A stretch of DNA of 60,559 nucleotides from Pacificispira sp002696645 (GTDB taxonomy: Bacteria; Pseudomonadota; Alphaproteobacteria; UBA8366; Aestuariispiraceae), in the NCBI RefSeq assembly GCF_048892425.1, contig NZ_JBLZHU010000013.1, positions 1 to 60,559 on the forward strand, written 5' to 3'. Position numbers and translations under genes: made by a program. Of this stretch, positions 25,385-31,746 are shown piece by piece (the first letter of the stretch is position 1; each line of letters starts with the position of its first letter). Under the pieces are notes generated by a model, which did not search any database, was not told the origin of the DNA, and saw only the letters and a list, made by a program, of their open reading frames with translations.

Positions 25385-25837
25385 ATGCGGCTGACTAAGA
25401 AACTGATGTTTGCGATTGAGGCAGTGTTGGACATTGCCTATCACGCGTCTGACCTGCCGGTTCAGTCGAAGGAAATCGCCGACCGCCAGGGCATTCCCCG
25501 CCGCTATCTGGAACAGGTGCTGCAGCAATTGGTGCATGCGGAGATTTTACGCGGCGTGCGGGGTCCCAGGGGGGGCTATCGCCTGGCAAAGGAACGCCGT
25601 CGCATCACGGTCGCTGATATCGTTGCCGTTGTGCACGAAATGGAAGGCGGGCGCGACCCCCTGACCGATCCGGCAGGCAGCGAATTGGGCCATACCGTCC
25701 TGCGCCCGATCTGGCAGGAAATCGAAGAGTATGCGATGGAAACCTTATCTAAGAAAACCGTCGAAGACCTATGCGTCGCCGCCCAACGCGCCGGGATTGA
25801 AAGCCAGTCTCAGAACCAGTTCGATTTCATGATTTAG
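25385..25837 (+). CDS. Rrf2-family transcriptional regulator, 150 aa
   Basis: A winged-helix regulator of the Rrf2/IscR/CymR family. The N-terminal MRLTKKLMFAIEAVLDIAYH, the recognition-helix region GIPRRYLEQVLQQLVHAEI and the wing RGPRGGYRLAKE are all typical. It lacks the three clustered cysteines that bind the Fe-S cluster in IscR; its only Cys is in EDLCVAAQ near residue 133. That makes it more like CymR, which senses cysteine status through cysteine synthase. The next gene, 364 bp downstream, is cysK, which supports a cysteine-related role by inference. GAGGGGA precedes the ATG. Confidence 0.9.
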   Translation: MRLTKKLMFAIEAVLDIAYHASDLPVQSKEIADRQGIPRRYLEQVLQQLVHAEILRGVRGPRGGYRLAKERRRITVADIVAVVHEMEGGRDPLTDPAGSELGHTVLRPIWQEIEEYAMETLSKKTVEDLCVAAQRAGIESQSQNQFDFMI

Positions 25838-26201
25838 GCAGTTTCGTCCCTCATTCCTGCACAGGCCTATAACGCATTCTCCCCAGGTTGCCGGATCAAG
25901 TCCGGGGTGACGTTGATGTATAGGCTTCGCTATTCCCGCGAAGGCGGGAAACCAGGGCCAAGCGCCCCAACCCCACCTGCCGCTCTGGACCCCGGATCAA
26001 GTTCGGGGTGACGATGGTGTATAAATCTCGTCTTATCCGTTCCAGTTGATCCGGGAAATGTCTTGCAGAAACGCATGGGCGTTCAAAGGTATTGGCGTAT
26101 CGGGCATGACAAGAATCCTGCGGTGAGTGGCTTGCTCAAGCGCTATCGTAGGCTAAAGTCGGGCCAGAGAAATTGCAAAAATGACAATAGGGACGAAAAT
26201 C
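25838..26201. repeat. Intergenic region filled with dispersed palindromic repeats
   Basis: The gap between the Rrf2 gene and cysK holds three hairpin units. CCGGATCAAGTCCGGGGTGA lies at about 25890-25910. A TTCCCGC-GAAG-GCGGGAA hairpin is at 25933-25950. A second CCCCGGATCAAGTTCGGGGT copy is at about 25990-26010. A related copy lies at 42458-42487. These match the style of intergenic repeats that are abundant in alphaproteobacterial genomes. About 170 bp of ordinary sequence then leads to cysK. No gene is seen. Confidence 0.7.
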
Positions 26202-27185
26202 ATGACAGACGCGACGAAAAATCCCCTTTCCTCAACGGGCGAGTTCCGGGGCAAAGTATATGACAGTATCTTGGACACGATTGGCGCGACCCCGCTGGTA
26301 CGGATGTCGCGGCTGACCGCCGCCCATGGCGTGAATGTCGAAATCCTGGCCAAGCTGGAATATTTCAATCCCCTGTCCAGTGTGAAGGACCGCATCGGAT
26401 ATGCCATGATCCAATCGCTGGAAGCGCAGGGTCTGGCAACGCCGGGTAAGACGGTTCTGGTGGAACCGACATCCGGCAATACCGGGATTGCGCTGGCCTT
26501 TGTGGCTGCGGCGCGGGGGTACCGCTTGATCCTGACAATGCCCGAAAGCATGTCGGTGGAACGCCGCCGGATGCTGAAACTGTTGGGCGCAGAACTGGAT
26601 CTGACGCCTGCTGAAAAGGGCATGAAGGGGGCAATCGCCCGGGCGGAAGAATTGCAGAAGACGATGCCCGATGCGATCATCCCCCAACAGTTCGCCAATC
26701 CGGCCAATCCGCAAATCCATCGTGAAACAACGGCGCAGGAATTGTTGAAAGATACTGGCGGCAAGATTGATTACTTTGTCGCAGGCGTAGGCACTGGCGG
26801 GACGGTAACGGGTGTCGGGGAAATCCTGAAACAGCACAATCCGAATGTGAAAATCATCGCTGTTGAGCCAGAAGACAGCCCGGTCATTTCCGGCGGCAAG
26901 CCGGGTCCCCACAAGATTCAAGGGATCGGGGCTGGGTTCATTCCGGAAAACCTGAATACCGACGTGGTCGATGATGTTGTGCGCATTGCCAATGAAACAG
27001 CCTTTGCCACCGCGCGCGAGGCCGCCAAGCTGGAAGGCATCGCCTGCGGGATTTCATCCGGCGCGGCGATTGCCGCAGCCCTTGAATTGGCAGAACGCCC
27101 CGGCATGGAAGGCAAAACCATTGTGGTCCTGTTGGCCAGCTTTGCCGAACGGTATCTGTCAACTAGCCTGTTTGACGGTCTCTAG
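26202..27185 (+). CDS. cysK: Cysteine synthase A (O-acetylserine sulfhydrylase)
   Basis: A PLP enzyme making cysteine from O-acetylserine and sulfide. The PLP Lys is in the FNPLSSVKDRIGYAMI segment, and the substrate loop VEPTSGNTGIALAFVAAA follows. GVGTGGTVTGVGEILK binds the cofactor phosphate, and the C-terminus has AERYLSTSLFDGL. I prefer the ATG at 26202 because TAGGGAC lies about eight bases upstream; an in-frame ATG at 26181 would add seven residues. Length is then 327, typical for CysK. The preceding Rrf2 regulator is a plausible controller. Confidence 0.93.
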   Translation: MTDATKNPLSSTGEFRGKVYDSILDTIGATPLVRMSRLTAAHGVNVEILAKLEYFNPLSSVKDRIGYAMIQSLEAQGLATPGKTVLVEPTSGNTGIALAFVAAARGYRLILTMPESMSVERRRMLKLLGAELDLTPAEKGMKGAIARAEELQKTMPDAIIPQQFANPANPQIHRETTAQELLKDTGGKIDYFVAGVGTGGTVTGVGEILKQHNPNVKIIAVEPEDSPVISGGKPGPHKIQGIGAGFIPENLNTDVVDDVVRIANETAFATAREAAKLEGIACGISSGAAIAAALELAERPGMEGKTIVVLLASFAERYLSTSLFDGL

Positions 27186-27219
27186 GGCAACGTCAGCGCA
27201 TGATGTTTGTTTATGTTTA

Positions 27220-27377
27220 AGCTCATGCGAGCGCATGATGCTTGTATATGCTTAGCTCATGCGAGCGCATGATGTTTGTATATGCTTAGCTCATGCGAGC
27301 GCATGATGTTTGTATATGCTTAGCTCATGCGAGCGCATGATGCTTGTATATGCTTAGCTCATGCGAGCGCATGATGC
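27220..27377. repeat. Five-copy 34-bp tandem palindromic repeat
   Basis: Units start at 27220, 27254, 27288, 27322 and 27356 and are identical except for one C/T position; the last is cut short at the LysR-gene stop codon, and a degenerate partial copy lies at about 27195-27219. Each unit contains the hairpin core TCATGCG-AG-CGCATGA followed by a TTGTATATGCTT linker. The core and flanks recur once at 10951-10973. There are no unique spacers, so this is not a CRISPR array. Confidence 0.9.
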
Positions 27378-28277
27378 TTAAAGCTTCAAAACTTCCCTCG
27401 CGGTGTCGATAAAGGCGCGCAGCTTCGGCGTGCGCCCGGCACTGCGGGTGAAGTACAGGAACAACCCGGATTCCATGGAACTGGTTTCGGGCAGAACCTG
27501 TACCAAACGACCGTCGCGCAACGGTTCGGAAATCGAAGGCTCTGCCATATAGGCCAGGCCAATGCCATCCAGGGCCAGTTCGATAGCAAATTGCCCCGTA
27601 TTGACGATCATGGAAATCGATGTTTCCACCCGGACCTCGACATCATCCTGCATCAATTCCCATTGATAGACGCGCCCGGAACTGGTCATGCGATAGCTGA
27701 TGCAGGTGTGATGCTTTAGGTCATCAATGGACTTTGGCATACCATGCGTCGCCAGATAATCCGGCGATCCTACGACTACCCATCTAAAGGGCGGGGCCAA
27801 TCTGACAGTCACCATGTCCTGGGCCATCATGCCCCCCAGTCGGATTCCTGCATCAAATCGATCTGCGATAATATCGGTCATAGCATTGTCGGCAAATAAC
27901 TCGACAGTCAGCTTAGGGTGACGCCGATGCAGTTCCTTGATCACGGGGGATATCGTCTTATGCAGGGAAAGATATGGCATATTGATGCGCAAGAGCCCTG
28001 AAACCTGGCCTTGTGCAATCTTCACCCGTTCCATGGCCTCGGAAATTTCCGTATAGGCCGGCGCAACGGTGTTGATGAAATCCATCCCCCAATCTGTCAA
28101 TGAAACCGAGCGAGTCGTGCGTGCAAACAACGGCAGCCCCAACCGATCTTCCACCGTCTTGATGGCATGGCTGACCGCAGACGCACTCATGCCCAGATCT
28201 TTTGCCGCCGCCGCGAAGCCACGGCACCGGGCAACAGACAGAATTACCGGCAGGTGTATCAATATGTCACGATCCAT
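27378..28277 (-). CDS. LysR-family transcriptional regulator, 299 aa
   Basis: An N-terminal winged helix-turn-helix (about residues 8-65, containing FAAAAKDLGMSASAVSHAIK and LGLPLFARTTRSVSLTDWG) is followed by a periplasmic-binding-type effector domain (GLLRINMPYLSLHKTISPVI onward). The family usually acts as tetramers that activate a divergent target in response to a small molecule. It is transcribed away from iorAB with a 100-bp shared promoter region, so the molybdenum hydroxylase is its likely target. The 3' end abuts the 34-bp repeat array, so its mRNA end is probably made of those hairpins. Confidence 0.92.
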   Translation of the reverse strand: MDRDILIHLPVILSVARCRGFAAAAKDLGMSASAVSHAIKTVEDRLGLPLFARTTRSVSLTDWGMDFINTVAPAYTEISEAMERVKIAQGQVSGLLRINMPYLSLHKTISPVIKELHRRHPKLTVELFADNAMTDIIADRFDAGIRLGGMMAQDMVTVRLAPPFRWVVVGSPDYLATHGMPKSIDDLKHHTCISYRMTSSGRVYQWELMQDDVEVRVETSISMIVNTGQFAIELALDGIGLAYMAEPSISEPLRDGRLVQVLPETSSMESGLFLYFTRSAGRTPKLRAFIDTAREVLKL

Positions 28278-28288
28278 TCATGCACTAT

Positions 28289-28302
28289 ATAGGATAATCT
28301 AT
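28289..28302. promoter_or_regulatory. Candidate LysR operator between the LysR gene and iorA
   Basis: ATAG-GATAAT-CTAT is an interrupted dyad in the 100-bp divergent promoter, 12 bases upstream of the LysR start codon and about 76 bases before the iorA start. LysR-type regulators usually bind AT-rich interrupted dyads of the T-N11-A kind at such positions. The match is weak on its own. Confidence 0.4.
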
Positions 28303-28377
28303 GCTATTTAAACGAACTTGTTTGTGTGCAAGGGCGGCGTATCTATTCCTTCAAACGCTCATGACAGGGGATTTCAC

Positions 28378-28839
28378 ATGACAACATTTACACTCAACGG
28401 CGCTCAGATCAGCCTGGATGCCGATCCGGACATGCCGTTACTGTGGGCTTTGCGGGATCATGCTGGCCTGACAGGCACAAAATTTGGCTGTGGTCTGGCG
28501 CAATGTGGTGCCTGTACCGTGCATCTGGATGGCATCCCGATGCGATCCTGCCAGACTTTTCTTGGCGATGTCGAAGGGGCCACCGTAACCACCATTGAAG
28601 GCGTTACCGGCAATAAAGTCGCTGAAACGGTCCAGAAAGTCTGGGCTGATCTTGATGTTCCGCAATGCGGGTATTGTCAGTCCGGCCAGATCATGTCCGC
28701 TGTCGCGCTGTTGGCAGAAAATCCCAAGCCCAGTGACGGCGATATCGACGACGCAATGAGCGGCAATCTGTGCCGTTGCGCCACCTATCAACGCATTCGC
28801 GCAGGCATTCATGAAGCCGCGCGTCGATTGGAGGCTTAA
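28378..28839 (+). CDS. iorA: Molybdenum hydroxylase small [2Fe-2S] subunit, IorA-like
   Basis: The 153-residue electron-transfer subunit of an isoquinoline 1-oxidoreductase-type enzyme. It carries a plant-ferredoxin-type cluster motif, GCGLAQCGACTVHLDG with a further Cys downstream, and an all-helical second cluster domain with CGYCQSGQIMSAVALL and NLCRCATYQRIRAGIHEA. I choose the ATG at 28378 because AGGGGA lies seven bases upstream. It is followed three bases later by the large subunit. The substrate could be an N-heterocycle, aldehyde or nicotinate-like compound. Confidence 0.88.
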   Translation: MTTFTLNGAQISLDADPDMPLLWALRDHAGLTGTKFGCGLAQCGACTVHLDGIPMRSCQTFLGDVEGATVTTIEGVTGNKVAETVQKVWADLDVPQCGYCQSGQIMSAVALLAENPKPSDGDIDDAMSGNLCRCATYQRIRAGIHEAARRLEA

Positions 28840-28842
28840 CCT

Positions 28843-31056
28843 ATGCTCCCGAACAAACTCTCCCATTTTAAACTGCCAGCTCGTGTTGACGCACCCTCGG
28901 CATTCTCTGTCTCACGGCGTGGCTTTCTGTTATCCGCAGCGGCGACAGCGACCGGGCTGGCCGTTGGCTTCCGCCCTCTCTCAGGACAGGCGGCGGATGC
29001 CGACGTGATTAACCCTCTGGCGGCCTATCTGGAAATTGCTCAGGATGGATCGATCACGGTTCTGTCCTCTCAATTCGACATGGGGCAGGGGTCGTATCAC
29101 GGCCTCGCCACGCTGGTCGTGGAAGAACTGGGCGCCAGTTGGTCTCAGATCGACGTACGCGGCGTGACGGGTGATGTGGCCCTTTACGGCAACGTCGCCT
29201 TCGGTGGGGCGTTCCAAGGAACCGGTGGATCCACCTCTATGATGACATCCTGGGACCGGTATCGCATGGCAGCCGCGACGGCGCGGGAAATGCTGGTCGC
29301 AGTGGCGGCGGATCAATGGGCTGTGCCTGCCGGTGAAATAACAGTAGAGGCTGGACAGATCATTCATCAGGCCAGCGGCAAGGCAGCCGGTTTCGGAACC
29401 TTCGCCAAGGCAGCGGCAACCCGGCCCGTGCCCAAGGATGTGGCTTTGAAATCGCCTGCGGACTGGACCCAGATCGGCAATGCGGACCTGCGCCGCTATG
29501 ACCGTGTTGGCAAAACCACTGGTCAGCAGGATTTCACCATCGATGTGAAACTGCCCGGCATGTTGACAGCTGTGATGATCCATCCACCAAAATTTGGCGC
29601 GACACTGACGGCCTTTGATGGCAGCAAGGCAAAAGCCCTGAAGGGCGTAGTGGATGTCGTTGCCATTGATCGCGGTATTGCCATCGTTGCACAGGATATG
29701 TGGACCGCCTTGAAGGGTCGCGATCTGGTGACCGCTGATTGGGATGAATCAAAGGCGGAAACCCGCAGCAGCGATGAAATTCTGTCAGAATATCGCACCT
29801 TGGCGAAGCAAACGCCCCAAGCCATGGCGCGAAACGACGGGGATACCGCTGGCGCGATGGCACAGGCCGATAAAGTGATCGAGGCCATCTATGAATTTCC
29901 CTACCTGGCCCATGCATCGATGGAACCACTGAATGCGGTTGCACGGATGTCGCCAGAGGGTGTTCTGGAAGTTTGGGGCGGTCATCAAATGCCAGGCCTG
30001 TATCAATACATCGCCTCGCAAATCGCAGAGACGACGCCGGATAAGGTTGTGTTGCATATTCTAAAAACCGGCGGTGGCTTTGGTCGTCGCGGTGTACCGG
30101 ATGCAGATGTCGTGGCCGAAGCCGTTGCGGTGGCAAAGGCGATTGGCTGGAAAGCGCCGGTTAAGGTCCAATGGACCCGCGAAAATGACATGCGTGGCGG
30201 TCGTTATCGCCCAGCCTATGTGCATCAAATGCGGGCCGGGCTGGACAAGGATGGTCAGATCATCGCCTGGGATAACCATATCGTCGGGCAGTCCATTATG
30301 GACGGTGGCCCTTTTGCCAGCATGGTCCAGAATGGTGTCGACCCCACCTCTGTTGAGGGGTCCTCAACGCTGCCATATGCGATCCCCAATATGTCTGTCG
30401 GGCTGACATCCACGAAGGTTGGTGTGCCGGTCCTGTGGTGGCGTTCAGTCGGATCGACCCATACCGGCTATGCGACAGAGGTCTTTCTGGATGAGATCAT
30501 TGATGCGGTCGGGGCAGATCCGGTCGAGTATCGACTGGCCTTGTTGAAGGACCATCCTCGTCATGCGGCGGTTCTGAAACTGGCGGCTGAAAAGGCTGGA
30601 TGGGGCAAGGCTTTGCCTGAGGGACACAGCCTGGGTGTATCCGTGCACGAGAGCTTCAGCTCCTATGTGGCCCAGGTGGCGGAAGTTTCTGTCGACGGCA
30701 CAGATATCAAGGTACATCGGGTGGTGGCTGCTGTGGATGTTGGTACCGCGATCAACCCAGACACAATCAAGGCCCAGATTGAAGGCGGGGTTGGGTTTGG
30801 ACTGGGGGCCATCCTTCAGGAAGAAATCACGCTGACCAAGGGTGAGGTGGATCAGGGAAATTACGATACCTATCTGCCGCTGCGCATCGACCATATGCCT
30901 CAGGTTGAGGTTCATATCATGCCCAGCACAGAACCCCCGACAGGGGTTGGAGAGCCGGGCGTGCCCCCTATCGGGCCAGCGGTCGCCAATGCGGTCTTCC
31001 GCGCATCAGGGCGACGTATTCGGACGCTGCCTTTCAGCAAGGGCATGACCGCATAA
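28843..31056 (+). CDS. iorB: Molybdenum hydroxylase large subunit, IorB-like
   Basis: A 737-residue molybdopterin-binding subunit of the xanthine-oxidase superfamily, IorB branch. A Tat signal is visible at residues 24-45 (SRRGFLLSAAATATGLAVGF), so the mature complex is exported folded. Conserved pieces include FDMGQGSYHGLATLVVEELG, GNVAFGGAFQGTGGSTSMM, the GGGFGRRGVPDADVVAEAVA segment, WWRSVGSTHTGYATEVFLDE and the C-terminal TGVGEPGVPPIGPAVANAVF. It is co-transcribed with iorA. No cytochrome subunit or XdhC-type maturation factor is nearby, so the electron acceptor is unknown. Confidence 0.88.
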   Translation: MLPNKLSHFKLPARVDAPSAFSVSRRGFLLSAAATATGLAVGFRPLSGQAADADVINPLAAYLEIAQDGSITVLSSQFDMGQGSYHGLATLVVEELGASWSQIDVRGVTGDVALYGNVAFGGAFQGTGGSTSMMTSWDRYRMAAATAREMLVAVAADQWAVPAGEITVEAGQIIHQASGKAAGFGTFAKAAATRPVPKDVALKSPADWTQIGNADLRRYDRVGKTTGQQDFTIDVKLPGMLTAVMIHPPKFGATLTAFDGSKAKALKGVVDVVAIDRGIAIVAQDMWTALKGRDLVTADWDESKAETRSSDEILSEYRTLAKQTPQAMARNDGDTAGAMAQADKVIEAIYEFPYLAHASMEPLNAVARMSPEGVLEVWGGHQMPGLYQYIASQIAETTPDKVVLHILKTGGGFGRRGVPDADVVAEAVAVAKAIGWKAPVKVQWTRENDMRGGRYRPAYVHQMRAGLDKDGQIIAWDNHIVGQSIMDGGPFASMVQNGVDPTSVEGSSTLPYAIPNMSVGLTSTKVGVPVLWWRSVGSTHTGYATEVFLDEIIDAVGADPVEYRLALLKDHPRHAAVLKLAAEKAGWGKALPEGHSLGVSVHESFSSYVAQVAEVSVDGTDIKVHRVVAAVDVGTAINPDTIKAQIEGGVGFGLGAILQEEITLTKGEVDQGNYDTYLPLRIDHMPQVEVHIMPSTEPPTGVGEPGVPPIGPAVANAVFRASGRRIRTLPFSKGMTA

Positions 31057-31076
31057 TCAGATTTATTCTGAAAACG

Positions 31077-31110
31077 AAAAAGGCCGCGCCAATCCAGCGC
31101 GGCCTTTTTT
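31077..31110. terminator. Bidirectional intrinsic terminator between iorB and soxG
   Basis: AAAAAGGCCGCGC and GCGCGGCCTTTTTT form a nine-base GC stem extended by A/T pairs, giving a U-run on both transcripts. It lies between two convergent genes and should end both the iorAB and the soxBDAG transcripts. Confidence 0.9.
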
Positions 31111-31125
31111 CTGTTGCAGCAATCT

Positions 31126-31746
31126 TCAGACTGGTTCCAGCACCCGCAGACCATATTCCAGGCTGGATGCGTGCAGCCAATGGTCCATATCCACCGCGAA
31201 AGAGCGCGCGGCGTAAACATCGACAGTGTCTTCACCTCGACAATGCAGCACGGTGGTGAAATGGCTCAACAGGGTTCCGACACAGTCGCCGGGTACAAAC
31301 TGGCTTCGGTCAAAATCTATTGTCGATCCCTTCGCCAGAAGATCGCGCATATTCGGACCCGTGATGCGCCAGCAAACCCGCGAATGGCTCTGATCGGTCA
31401 GGGTTGCCAGGTCGACGCTGACATCCGCACTTACCGTTGCGAACAAGTCCCGCGATTCCGGTTCCACGATCAGCCAGCGGTTTGCGCCAACCCACAGCAC
31501 GGTGGTGTCGTTTTTCTCCACCGCTTTCACGGGCTCGGCTGCCGGGGCCGTGCCGCAGGCTTTCTCTATCGCCTTGCCACAGGCCTTGACCTGATCGGTC
31601 CAGGCATCGACATGAACAATGGACAGGGCCCGGCGTTCCTGAATCACGATTCCAGGCACGCCGTCCTTGATCGTACCGAAATCGCCAACATGCCGGTGTC
31701 CATCCAGGGCAGAGCGTCGGGTTACTTTTAGCGTAGTATCAGGCAT
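31126..31746 (-). CDS. soxG: Sarcosine oxidase gamma subunit
   Basis: The 206-residue gamma subunit of heterotetrameric sarcosine oxidase, last gene of the operon. The fold is related to the folate-binding GcvT domain: PGIVIQERRALSIVHVDAW, VLWVGANRWLIVEP, DLATLTDQSHSRVCWRITGP and the C-terminal RSFAVDMDHWLHASSLEYG agree with SoxG. I place the start at 31746, where the ATG overlaps the soxA stop by eight bases and GAAGGGA stands upstream. A longer frame begins at 31773. It faces the bidirectional terminator at 31077-31110. Confidence 0.85.
   Translation of the reverse strand: MPDTTLKVTRRSALDGHRHVGDFGTIKDGVPGIVIQERRALSIVHVDAWTDQVKACGKAIEKACGTAPAAEPVKAVEKNDTTVLWVGANRWLIVEPESRDLFATVSADVSVDLATLTDQSHSRVCWRITGPNMRDLLAKGSTIDFDRSQFVPGDCVGTLLSHFTTVLHCRGEDTVDVYAARSFAVDMDHWLHASSLEYGLRVLEPV

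Noticed and set aside
27220..27377. CRISPR array
   Set aside because: Units are directly adjacent 34-mers without unique spacers, and no cas genes are near.
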